From an uncultured Oligoflexia bacterium (GTDB lineage Bacteria > Bdellovibrionota > Bacteriovoracia > Bacteriovoracales > Bacteriovoracaceae): a stretch of 64,000 nucleotides of DNA. Positions 10,348 to 18,571 of the stretch are shown here, one piece after another; position 1 is the stretch's first letter; every line of letters starts with the position of its first letter. The stretch spans positions 1 to 64,000 of the forward strand of contig CAKZJW010000024.1 in NCBI GenBank assembly GCA_937120495.1, in the 5' to 3' direction. Position numbers and translations under genes: made by a program. The notes under the pieces were generated by a model. That model ran no database searches. It saw nothing but the letters and a program-made list of their open reading frames with translations, and was not told the DNA's origin.

Positions 10348-11044
10348 AATTTTAATTTTACTCCTATTGCCCGTTTTATCTTATTCAAAGATAAAAATTG
10401 TCAATGGAATGGTTCAGCCGATGAAATATGAAAATGTAAGTATTGAAAGCTTCTTAGCTGATTACGCACAGGCACTAGATATAACTCTTTTATCTGGGAA
10501 GCTTTCTACTAAAAACAAAAAAGTAAATTTTTCTATTTCAAAAGAACTACCTCTTAAATCATTTAAAGAGATGTTTTTAACAATTCTATCCTCTAAGGGG
10601 TATGCCGTTGTTAAAGATAAATCTTTTTCTAGAGTTATTTCAAGTAGAGATATTCGTTATGGTGGAGGAGAGTTTTATACATCTTCAGACTTTCCAAGAG
10701 ATGACCGTTACGTAATGGTTTTTCATGAACTTAGGAATCCTCTTGCCCACAGTATTGCTAGGAATATGAGACCGTTTATGTCTCGTTATGGAAGGATTAT
10801 AAATTTTAATGATGGGCATTCCATAGTTATTCATGACAGAGGCGATCAAATTGATAAAATTTTAGGGATCATGTCCAAGCTTGATAATAAAAAGAGTATC
10901 CAAACTCTTGCAAAGCTCGGTGTGAAAAAGAAGAAAAAAAGATATTCCCTTGATAGTAAAAGCTTAGATGAGTTAAAGGTCGAAAAGTTAAAGCTAGAGG
11001 AAGAAATTTTAAAAAGAAAAATTGAAAAAAGATCGAGGCAATAA
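10340..11044 (+). CDS. exported protein with secretin N-domain-like fold
   Basis: 234 residues, signal peptide (LILLLLPVLSYS), then a region with the pattern of secretin/TonB short domains (YENVSIESFLADYAQALDITLLSG) and an N1-like domain (YVMVFHELRNPLAHSIARNMRPFMSRYGRIINFNDGHSIVIHDRGDQIDKIL). Secretins (GspD, PilQ) use such domains in the periplasm, but no secretin pore follows; the protein ends in a charged coiled coil. The next gene is a paralogue that shares NMRPFMSRYGRII. Function not known; co-regulation with the sigma/anti-sigma pair is inferred from overlaps. Confidence 0.75.
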   Translation: MNKILILLLLPVLSYSKIKIVNGMVQPMKYENVSIESFLADYAQALDITLLSGKLSTKNKKVNFSISKELPLKSFKEMFLTILSSKGYAVVKDKSFSRVISSRDIRYGGGEFYTSSDFPRDDRYVMVFHELRNPLAHSIARNMRPFMSRYGRIINFNDGHSIVIHDRGDQIDKILGIMSKLDNKKSIQTLAKLGVKKKKKRYSLDSKSLDELKVEKLKLEEEILKRKIEKRSRQ

Positions 11045-11790
11045 TGAAGATAATTCTATGTTTACTTATTAGTTTTGTGGCCGGAGCCCAAGTTTTAATT
11101 AAAAAAAATAATAATACTTATAATGTTATAAAACAAAAATTTGATATAAAAGAGTTTTTTGTTGATTACGGGAAAATTAAAAATATAAATATAATCTTCT
11201 CCGAAGATGTTGTCGGAAAGACTTTTCTATATGGAAAAAAAGAAATTAAAAAAGAAGAGTTGGACTTCTTTGCATCGATTATAGCTGACGAAAATGGCTA
11301 TACAATGGTTGTGAGAAAACATTTAAATCAAATTGAAATTATTAGTACAAGAGATGTTCGTTATAAAACTAATAGTCTTTATTCGGATATAAAAAATGTA
11401 CCTTTTAATTATAATCATGTGAAATTCACTATGAAACTTGAATATGCACTGGCAAATGAAGTTACTCGAAATATGAGACCATTTATGTCTCGATATGGAA
11501 GAATTATTGATGAGAGAAATGCGAATACTATAATTATCTCAGATACTGCGAGAAATATTCATAGACTCTACAAACTTATTAAAGTCTTGGATAAGCCAGC
11601 TTATGTTTCAAGAAAACTTGCTAATGAAAAATTCAATACGAAGCATGCTTTTAAAAAAATAAAAAAGGAAAGCATTCTTAATGTTCTCAAAGATCAGCAT
11701 GTTCTTTTTATAATTGCATTTTCTATTCTGGGGGGAATTATTGGATTTGGAATTGCAAATTCTTTAAATAGAAAGAAGATGGAGTGGTAA
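11044..11790 (+). CDS. secretin N-domain-like protein, paralogue, C-terminally anchored
   Basis: 248 residues. It repeats the architecture of the preceding gene: short signal peptide (IILCLLISFVAGA), an N0-like segment (FDIKEFFVDYGKIKNINIIFSEDVVG) and an N1-like domain with NMRPFMSRYGRIIDERNANTIIISDTARNIHRL. Unlike its neighbour it ends with a membrane segment (VLFIIAFSILGGIIGFGIA) and a short basic tail. A secretin pore domain is absent. The one-base overlap of start and stop codons (TAATG) suggests coupling to the upstream gene. Confidence 0.75.
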   Translation: MKIILCLLISFVAGAQVLIKKNNNTYNVIKQKFDIKEFFVDYGKIKNINIIFSEDVVGKTFLYGKKEIKKEELDFFASIIADENGYTMVVRKHLNQIEIISTRDVRYKTNSLYSDIKNVPFNYNHVKFTMKLEYALANEVTRNMRPFMSRYGRIIDERNANTIIISDTARNIHRLYKLIKVLDKPAYVSRKLANEKFNTKHAFKKIKKESILNVLKDQHVLFIIAFSILGGIIGFGIANSLNRKKMEW

Positions 11791-11823
11791 TGAAGTTACT
11801 TTTTGTTGGTTTATTTGTATTGA

Positions 11824-12300
11824 ATGCTTTTTGCTCTAGAAATAATAAAGCCTGATTATAGCCATAAAAGCTTAACTTTAAAGATTATAAGAGCTTGTCC
11901 AGGAAGCCTTGGAACCTATACACTTATAAATCACAATTCGAGGGAAATGAGCCTTGTTTGTGCTGGGAATCGCTTCTACGGAGAAAATCCAAAACCTGTT
12001 ATTGAGTACCGAAACTTCTATAATGAAAGAGTCGCTGACTTTACGCTTGCTGATAATAAGGTGTGCTTTGAGATGGGAAAATTTATTGAAGCAGGCCATA
12101 TGGCCATTGATGAAGAAACTCCGTTTATAATAACACTTGATAGAAAAAATATGTCTGTTTCCAAAATCGTTTATCCAAAGATTGATGTTTTAAGTGATAC
12201 TGGAGATATGAAAGACTTATTACCAAAAGAAAATATTACGATTAAAATCGAAGAACCAAAAATTAACACTCAGAAAAAAATAAAAAAGGAGCTAAATTAG
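11824..12300 (+). CDS. exported protein, signal peptide in a different frame
   Basis: The open frame from 11824 encodes 158 residues of unrecognised sequence (ACPGSLGTYTLINHN, MSLVCAGNRFYGE, a lysine-rich tail). Just upstream, an ATG at 11790 that overlaps the previous stop encodes MKLLFVGLFVLNAF, an excellent signal peptide, but in another frame that stops at about 11855. Removing one T from the TTTTT run at 11827-11831 would join them into one exported protein reading VLNAFALEIIKP, with a plausible cleavage site. Either the gene carries a frameshift, the base call is wrong, or slippage occurs. Operon position suggests it belongs with the sigma/secretin-domain genes. Confidence 0.6.
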   Translation: MLFALEIIKPDYSHKSLTLKIIRACPGSLGTYTLINHNSREMSLVCAGNRFYGENPKPVIEYRNFYNERVADFTLADNKVCFEMGKFIEAGHMAIDEETPFIITLDRKNMSVSKIVYPKIDVLSDTGDMKDLLPKENITIKIEEPKINTQKKIKKELN

Positions 12301-12307
12301 CTCCTTT
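12285..12307 (+). terminator. stem-loop terminator overlapping the stop codon
   Basis: Perfect 11-bp inverted repeat (AAAGGAGCTAA / TTAGCTCCTTT) with a single central base, followed by CTTATT. It includes the TAG stop of the upstream gene and ends the ECF operon. The T tract is weak, so the efficiency is uncertain. Confidence 0.6.
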
Positions 12308-12342
12308 CTTATTCAACAATGTAATTTAAAAAACTTTATAAC

Positions 12343-13704
12343 TTATAAAAGATCTAATAATTGTTCTCTTGTAAGTTTTGGATGATAAGGGTTCTTTTTT
12401 TCAGCTTTTGCTTTAAGAGCTTTTTTCCCTTGTCCATAAATATATTTATTAAAGTCTTTTTCAAAATTTAATCCTGAAAATGCTTCTAGTTCAGCTCTAA
12501 ACATTTCCGTATTAATATTTTTATGAGTGTATTTTTCATACATTTTACTTAAAAAGGCTTCAAGTCCACCTAGGTTTTTAAGGTTGTAATTTAAATAAGA
12601 CATAAAGCTTGAACCTTGGTTATAAGCTTTGTCATCAGTTGTTCTTCTATACTGAGAGTGAGCGGCCATAGACGTTGAAGAAAAATTTGGTTTCTTCACT
12701 GACTTATATCCATCATCTCTCCATGATGCAATTGCTTCATCCATCCAACCCGAATTACCATCAATGGGCATTACACCTCTTGCAAAGTAACTATGAGTTA
12801 ATTCATGTCCTAAAGCTCCAAGTGATGTCATAGTTGCTCCAGAGTATTCCATTCCTCCAAGCCCAAGACCTCCGCCTCCAGCAGAATAGATAACAACAGA
12901 CTTATGTGACCATGCTCCAAGTTTCGACTCTAATTCCGTAAGTACAGACTTTGATTGTTTAACAGCTTTTGTGACTGTACTTCCACCCCAGAATGATTTT
13001 TTTCCATATACAATAACAGGAACTACATTTCCATTAATTGATTTAAAGTCATATCTTTTTTCTTCAAATCTTCCTTCTGTTGCTGTGTGAAAAAACATCG
13101 AAGATGCTGTGAAGTATTTTGGAAATTCGATTGAGTACTCAGTATTAGAGGCTTTAGTAATATCACCATTTGAATAGACAACTTGATTTACACTTGTATT
13201 TGCAAACTTAATATTAAGATTCATTTTGTATTGGTCAAATTCAATATTAGTAGGAAGGTACTGTTCAAGATACTTTCTATCTTTTAAATCACTCATCCAA
13301 AATGCAGACTGAACTCCACTTTCTTCAAACTTTAAGTTATTGCTAAAGCTATTTCTTATCTCTAGCTTATGCGTTCCAATTGAAAGAACTTTATCGATTG
13401 TTCTGTAGCTTGTCGTTTTATCTGGGGCAGAAACTGTTTTCATTTTAGTTTCTTCTCCATTAATTTTTACTTCTGTTGCATTTGGAAGAAGGTCGAATAA
13501 GGGTTGGCCTTGTTCTTTTTGTTCAAAGGTAATTACCGAGTAAGCAGATACTTTTTTATTTTTAATATCGTACTTTATTGAGTAATTGGCTTCTGTGAAG
13601 TCAACAAATGTATGTTGGCTTTGATTTGATGGAAAGTTGCTTGGAGCAATACTTGCCATTGCACTTAGTGAGAACCATAGTAGTGCGCTCAGGTATTTAG
13701 TCAT
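12343..13704 (-). CDS. secreted M1-like zinc metallopeptidase
   Basis: 453 residues with signal peptide (LSALLWFSLSAMASIAP). An N-terminal beta domain leads to a gluzincin active site: GGMEYSG (the substrate-binding GxMEN-type strand), HELTHSYFARG (HExxH zinc motif) and WMDEAIASW, which supplies the third zinc ligand Glu. This order is that of M1 aminopeptidases, though the protein is only about half the size of PepN and lacks the C-terminal domain. It probably acts outside the cytoplasm. Single gene, divergent from the flavoprotein gene. Confidence 0.85.
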   Translation of the reverse strand: MTKYLSALLWFSLSAMASIAPSNFPSNQSQHTFVDFTEANYSIKYDIKNKKVSAYSVITFEQKEQGQPLFDLLPNATEVKINGEETKMKTVSAPDKTTSYRTIDKVLSIGTHKLEIRNSFSNNLKFEESGVQSAFWMSDLKDRKYLEQYLPTNIEFDQYKMNLNIKFANTSVNQVVYSNGDITKASNTEYSIEFPKYFTASSMFFHTATEGRFEEKRYDFKSINGNVVPVIVYGKKSFWGGSTVTKAVKQSKSVLTELESKLGAWSHKSVVIYSAGGGGLGLGGMEYSGATMTSLGALGHELTHSYFARGVMPIDGNSGWMDEAIASWRDDGYKSVKKPNFSSTSMAAHSQYRRTTDDKAYNQGSSFMSYLNYNLKNLGGLEAFLSKMYEKYTHKNINTEMFRAELEAFSGLNFEKDFNKYIYGQGKKALKAKAEKKNPYHPKLTREQLLDLL

Positions 13705-13820
13705 CTTCGTCTCCTTGAAAATTAATTTGTAATAATCCTAGATTTTATAAAACTTACTGTAAATTAATTGTTAGGAAACATTAGAAAATATATACTTAGA
13801 ATCAATCTGAGGAGATAAAA

Positions 13821-15233
13821 ATGAGAAAAGTAGATGTCGCAATCATAGGAGCTGGAAGTGCTGGTCTTTCTGCAAGGCGTGAAGTTGCTAAGAAGACAGA
13901 TAATTGGGTTGTTATAGATAATGGAATACTTGGAACGACATGCGCAAGAGTTGGCTGTATGCCTTCAAAGGTGTTAATTCAATCAGCATACGATTTCTCA
14001 AGAAAAGAAAAATTTGAAGAACAGGGAATCTTTGGTGGTGAAAACCTAAGAGTAGATACAAGTTTAACCATGAAACATGTTAGAAAACTAAGAGACCGAT
14101 TTGTTCGCGGAGTAAGTTCTGGAATGGAGAGCTGGGTTAGTGATGAAAGACTAATTAGAAAAAAAGCAACTTTTATAGACAAAAATACTCTTGATCTAGA
14201 AGGTGAAAAAATTTGGGCGAAAGAAATTATAATCGCTACTGGATCAAAGCCAGTAGTTCCAGAGCAGTTTGACGATTTTAAAGATTTTATAATTACGACA
14301 GATGAATTTTTTGAACAAGAAACTCTACAAGAGAATATTGCAGTCGTTGGACTTGGAGTTATTGGCATTGAGCTGGGGCAATCACTACATAAATTAGGTC
14401 TTAATGTTCTTGGAATAGCGAGACGTGAAATTATAGCTGGAGTTAGTGATCCTGAAATTAGAGCTTATGTTGTTAGGAAGTTATCAGAACAGATGAACTT
14501 ATCATTTAAGGGAATTCAAAAGCTTGAAAGAGTTGGAGATCAATTAAAGATTACAACTGGTGATAAAGAATTTTTAGCTGATAAAGTTTTAATGACAGCT
14601 GGAAGAAAGCCAGTTCTTAATACGCTTAATTTAGAAGTATTAGACTTAGAGGTGGATAAGCGTTCAATTCCACTACACTCAAAAACAACATTTCAAATAA
14701 CAAGTGCTCCAAATATTTATCTTCCTGGAGATGTTAATGGTGATAAACCTATTCTTCACGAAGCAAGTGATGAAGGAAAGATTGCTGGATATAATGCTGT
14801 AAGAGAAGAAAAAATAGACTTTCAAACGAGAACACCACTCGCTGTTACTTTTTCAGAGCCAAATATTGCTAGTGCTGGTCTTGTATATGATCAACTTCAA
14901 AGTATGGGAGTTGATTTCCAAGAAGGAAAGGTTTTATTCGAAGGACAAGGGCGCTCAATTGTAAAACTCAAAGAAATTGGAATGCTCAAAGTGTATGGTG
15001 AAACGAAAAGTGGAAAAATATTAGGAGCTGAAATGTTTGGCCCTGACACTGAGCATATTGCTCATCTTATGGCTTGGGTAATTCAGATGAAGATGACAGT
15101 TAACCAAGTATTAAGTCTTCCTTTTTATCACCCAGTTATTGAAGAAGGGTTAAGAACTTCACTTCGTGATCTAAGATCTAAGGTAGAGGAGACGAGTCCA
15201 GACTTAGAAATATACCCTTGTGAACCTCAATAG
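13821..15233 (+). CDS. dihydrolipoamide dehydrogenase-like flavoprotein
   Basis: 470 residues of the class I pyridine-nucleotide disulfide oxidoreductase family. An N-terminal FAD motif (VAIIGAGSAGLSA), the redox disulfide in CARVGCMPSK, the NAD-binding IAVVGLGVIGIELGQSL, a second FAD contact (NIYLPGDVNG) and the dimer-interface HPVIEEGLRTSL with the active-site His/Glu pair. No adjacent pyruvate or 2-oxoglutarate dehydrogenase genes, so it may be a stand-alone dehydrogenase, mercuric-reductase relative or similar. The start follows GAGGAGA. A thioesterase gene lies 9 bp downstream. Confidence 0.88.
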   Translation: MRKVDVAIIGAGSAGLSARREVAKKTDNWVVIDNGILGTTCARVGCMPSKVLIQSAYDFSRKEKFEEQGIFGGENLRVDTSLTMKHVRKLRDRFVRGVSSGMESWVSDERLIRKKATFIDKNTLDLEGEKIWAKEIIIATGSKPVVPEQFDDFKDFIITTDEFFEQETLQENIAVVGLGVIGIELGQSLHKLGLNVLGIARREIIAGVSDPEIRAYVVRKLSEQMNLSFKGIQKLERVGDQLKITTGDKEFLADKVLMTAGRKPVLNTLNLEVLDLEVDKRSIPLHSKTTFQITSAPNIYLPGDVNGDKPILHEASDEGKIAGYNAVREEKIDFQTRTPLAVTFSEPNIASAGLVYDQLQSMGVDFQEGKVLFEGQGRSIVKLKEIGMLKVYGETKSGKILGAEMFGPDTEHIAHLMAWVIQMKMTVNQVLSLPFYHPVIEEGLRTSLRDLRSKVEETSPDLEIYPCEPQ

Positions 15234-15242
15234 GGAGTAAAG

Positions 15243-15668
15243 ATGATTTGGAATAAAAAAGTTACAGTCGATCAAATAAATGAAACCTGTAAAAATACAA
15301 TGGTAGAATTTTTAGATATTAAAATTACTGCTATTGATGATAATGAACTTCATGCTCAAATGCCCGTTAGTGATAAGGTCCGCCAGCCCTTTGGTATTGT
15401 CCATGGTGGAGCAAATTGTGTACTTGCTGAAACGCTCGGTAGTCTTGCTGCAAATTTTGTTGTTGATTATGAAAAATTCCATGCAGTGGGATTATCAATT
15501 AATACTTCTCATATAAAAGCTGTTCGAAATGGTATTGTCCATGCAACGGCTAAAGCTGAACACCTAGGCAAAACAACTCATGTTTGGAAAATTGATACTT
15601 TTAACGACAATAAAGCTCTTACTTCGACAACCACATTAACTATGGCTATAATTAATCGTTTAAAATAA
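15243..15668 (+). CDS. PaaI/YdiI-type hotdog thioesterase
   Basis: 141 residues with the hotdog-fold thioesterase pattern: VRQPFGIVHGGANCVLAETLGSLAA, where HGG and the following Glu form the active site, then INTSHIKAVRNGIVHATAKAEHLGKTTHVWKI. Members hydrolyse acyl-CoA such as 1,4-dihydroxy-2-naphthoyl-CoA or phenylacetyl-CoA intermediates; the substrate here is unknown. Probably co-transcribed with the flavoprotein gene. The 3' end overlaps the convergent gene by 17 bp. Confidence 0.88.
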   Translation: MIWNKKVTVDQINETCKNTMVEFLDIKITAIDDNELHAQMPVSDKVRQPFGIVHGGANCVLAETLGSLAANFVVDYEKFHAVGLSINTSHIKAVRNGIVHATAKAEHLGKTTHVWKIDTFNDNKALTSTTTLTMAIINRLK

Positions 15669-16500
15669 AGCGAGCAATAATTGGTCTATGATCTGAAGGA
15701 AAGTTATTCTTTGGGCCAAAGCGGTTTGTGATAATTTTCCAATGGATTGGTTCGAAAATTGAATCTTTCGAGTAAAGAATATGATCAACCCTGCACTCCG
15801 GAAATTCATCCCCTTTTCGAAGATAACAAAGATCTTTTGGATCATTAGAGGCAATCACTCGTTTGTTTGGATCTATATTAAAACTATTTAATAATTTATT
15901 AGATACTAACTTTTTATAACCTCTAAAATCGATATTTGCATTTGTATCAGCTGCAAAAATAACTGGCAGGTTCTTTGTATCGATAAGACTATTTACAAGG
16001 TTCGCGGAGCCAATCATATTTTCGACTCTATTATCAAAATGAGATCCTATAAAGAGAAACTCTTTTTTAGATAACTTGTGCTTTAGCTTTGTCCATACAA
16101 GAATCCTAGGTAATGCAAGTTTCCAACCAAAGCTAAATGAACCATTGTTTGGGCCTAGCCACTTAAACCCAGAGTCAATAACTTTAAATGTATTTTTATT
16201 TATTGCCAGTGCAGCGTCAGCATAGCTTATAAAAAAACTATCTTTGTATAAAAGTTGATATTGATTTAATTTTTTAAAAAGATATTCAACTTGTGAGCCA
16301 GTTCGAACTTCTTGTAAGCTAATAAGATCAGGTAAGTCATTAGAAATAATTTCTTTGATATATTCTCTTCTTTGTTCGAAGGAATCGTATTGGTCCTTTG
16401 TACAGAAGTCACAGAGCGTGTTAAAGCTCATAACGCTAAACTCATTGGCGTAGGAAAAATTAGAGACTAAATAAAGTATTACAGCTAAAATCGATTTCAC
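15652..16500 (-). CDS. exported endonuclease/exonuclease/phosphatase family protein
   Basis: 282 residues with signal peptide (ILAVILYLVSNFSYA). The EEP fold motifs are in order: FSVMSFNTLCDFC, LISLQEVRTGSQVE (catalytic Glu), FIGSHFDNR, FAADTNANIDF and PSDHRPIIARF (SDH). These proteins hydrolyse phosphodiesters (DNA, sphingomyelin or phosphoinositides); the extracytoplasmic location argues for a nuclease or phospholipase, not repair. A second exported EEP protein lies at 20334. Single minus-strand gene. Confidence 0.88.
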   Translation of the reverse strand: MKSILAVILYLVSNFSYANEFSVMSFNTLCDFCTKDQYDSFEQRREYIKEIISNDLPDLISLQEVRTGSQVEYLFKKLNQYQLLYKDSFFISYADAALAINKNTFKVIDSGFKWLGPNNGSFSFGWKLALPRILVWTKLKHKLSKKEFLFIGSHFDNRVENMIGSANLVNSLIDTKNLPVIFAADTNANIDFRGYKKLVSNKLLNSFNIDPNKRVIASNDPKDLCYLRKGDEFPECRVDHILYSKDSIFEPIHWKIITNRFGPKNNFPSDHRPIIARFILND

Positions 16501-16568
16501 TGTAGAATTATACTATAATGAGAATCAATTTGTAGCTTAATTTCCAAAAGATACCGGAGCATAAGAGT

Positions 16569-17711
16569 ATGACAACTTTTAAAGTACTATTTCTATTAAT
16601 CGCTTTTTATAGTAGTGCCGAGGCAAGCTGGAGCTCCCAATCAAGGGATTTAATTTTAAAAGAAACAAGTCATTTAAAAAGTTTTGGAAACGCGGGGTAT
16701 ATAAGCTATTGGGGTGGAATCCGAAGAAGCTTTGGTAATAGGGATATTAAGGGAAGCATTCTACCTGTTGAGATTCCAAAGCTATTTAAAGAGAAACTCG
16801 ATATTTACTATTTTGAAGACAAACAAAGTGATCGTTTAAATGTTTTTTTTCCTGGCGTTTTTGGACCTGTAGAGAATGGTATTACTAAAAGAATGATTAA
16901 TATCCTTGAGAATTTAGAGGGAAGTTTGCTGGTAATTCCAAACTTTTTTTCTGCTCCTTACATAAAATCGTCACCAATTTATAAAGAGAATTCTCTTCTT
17001 ACTGATATGGAAGTTCCAATTCTTCTAATAAATAAATATGTGAAAGAAAGAAAAGAAGTGCATTTGTATGCAGAAAGTCTTGGTAGTTATATTGGGAGTA
17101 GTACTCTTGCAAGACTTTCAAATTCAACAGAATATGCGACAACCAAATTTAGCTTAACTCTACTTTTTCCACCTATAGAGATTCATAATGCCTTAGTACA
17201 TTTTGATGAAAATATTATTCGAACAAAGCCTGTGAGAGAAAATTGTAATATCTTTTTTAATGCAATAAAAACGGCTTATATTTTTGTTAAAGATTTTTAT
17301 CCTAAGACTTTAAAGAAGGATTATGTTGATTGCATGGAATCATTTTTTTATCATGAAGCTTTCGTGAAATCGATCAATGGCTCTTATGAAGAATCTCCAA
17401 GCTACGATGACTCCAGAAAAATTGAAACTTTTTTTGAGTACTTAAAAGAAACGCGACCAAGTCTTTATAAAAATGTAAAGGCGAGACATCCAGAGACGAC
17501 TCTTTCATACTGGCTAAACAAAAGAAATAAGAAGAATTCTGAAATTCGAATCCTTAGTGCAGAGGATGACTTTTTAAACAAATCATTGAGCTGGGATATC
17601 TTTCTTAAAAGTGTTAATTTAAGTTCTGACAGTTTAATACTTCTTCCCACTGGTGGACACTCGGGAGCTCTTGGTATGCCAATATGGCCCAAAGCCCTTC
17701 AGGCGAATTAA
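16569..17711 (+). CDS. exported alpha/beta-hydrolase-like protein
   Basis: 380 residues with signal peptide (FLLIAFYSSAEAS). The pattern of an alpha/beta hydrolase is visible: an oxyanion-type turn (FFPGVFGPVENG), a nucleophile-elbow candidate in YAESLGSYIGS, an acid strand (RILSAEDDFLN) and a late His in LPTGGHSGALG. The elbow is ESLGS, close to GxSxG but with Glu at the first position, so activity is plausible and not proven. It overlaps the radical SAM gene by one base (TAATG). Confidence 0.7.
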   Translation: MTTFKVLFLLIAFYSSAEASWSSQSRDLILKETSHLKSFGNAGYISYWGGIRRSFGNRDIKGSILPVEIPKLFKEKLDIYYFEDKQSDRLNVFFPGVFGPVENGITKRMINILENLEGSLLVIPNFFSAPYIKSSPIYKENSLLTDMEVPILLINKYVKERKEVHLYAESLGSYIGSSTLARLSNSTEYATTKFSLTLLFPPIEIHNALVHFDENIIRTKPVRENCNIFFNAIKTAYIFVKDFYPKTLKKDYVDCMESFFYHEAFVKSINGSYEESPSYDDSRKIETFFEYLKETRPSLYKNVKARHPETTLSYWLNKRNKKNSEIRILSAEDDFLNKSLSWDIFLKSVNLSSDSLILLPTGGHSGALGMPIWPKALQAN

Positions 17712-18571
17712 TGAAATTAAGACGTATCTATGTAGAAATTTCTAATATCTGTAATATTCAGTGCTCTTTTTGCCCTGTGGTAGAGCGAGATAATAAAATT
17801 ATGTCTGTTGAAGAGTTTAAGAATGTTCTTGGTCAAATATCACCATATACGGATGAAATTTGCTTACACTTAATGGGGGAGCCACTTGCTCATCCAAAGA
17901 TAAAAGAGATTTTAAATATCTGTGATGACTCAGGCATACAGGTGATGATTACTACAAATGGTATCTTAATAAAAAGATATCAAGACTTACTTCTTTCATC
18001 AAAATGTATAAGACAAGTAAACTTCTCATTACAAAGTTATAAAGACAATTTCCCTGACAAGGACCTTCATGGATACTTAACTCCCATTTTAGGTTTTTCA
18101 CTTCTTGCTGAAAAGCAAAAGCCAGACTTATACATTAACTACAGGCTTTGGAATTACGATGTCGATACAGGTGAAAATGAAGAAATTTTTCAAGCATGTG
18201 AAAAGTTTTATGAAGTTGAAATTAAACGTGTTGCTGATGTCGGTGGGATAAAGTCAAAGAAAATTAAAGGAAGAGTCTATCTTCACTTTGATTCTCGGTT
18301 TGAGTGGCCAGCAATGGATCAACCTATTCTTGGAGATAAAGGGCGTTGCCACGGAATGATCTCACATATGGGAATCCAAGCAAATGGAGACGTTGTTCCC
18401 TGTTGTTTAGATAAAGAGTCAGTAATAAATCTTGGAAATGTTTTCAAAACAGATTTTAAATCAATTATTGAAAGCTCTCGAGCTGTGAAAATGAGAGAGG
18501 GATTTCAAAATAATACGCTAACAGAAGAGCTATGTAAGAGATGTTCTTTTATTACTCGATTTAAGAAATAA
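17711..18571 (+). CDS. radical SAM/SPASM domain protein
   Basis: 286 residues from the ATG that overlaps the upstream stop. The N-terminus has the radical SAM cluster motif CNIQCSFC (CxxxCxxC) and the GEPLAHP motif (GGEP-like). The C-terminus has cysteines in GRCHGMISHMGIQANGDVVPCCLD and LCKRCSFI that fit a SPASM auxiliary cluster. SPASM enzymes often modify peptides or act as anaerobic sulfatase-maturase-like enzymes; there is no precursor peptide nearby and the substrate is unknown. Ends one base before the convergent ABC-F gene. Confidence 0.88.
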   Translation: MKLRRIYVEISNICNIQCSFCPVVERDNKIMSVEEFKNVLGQISPYTDEICLHLMGEPLAHPKIKEILNICDDSGIQVMITTNGILIKRYQDLLLSSKCIRQVNFSLQSYKDNFPDKDLHGYLTPILGFSLLAEKQKPDLYINYRLWNYDVDTGENEEIFQACEKFYEVEIKRVADVGGIKSKKIKGRVYLHFDSRFEWPAMDQPILGDKGRCHGMISHMGIQANGDVVPCCLDKESVINLGNVFKTDFKSIIESSRAVKMREGFQNNTLTEELCKRCSFITRFKK

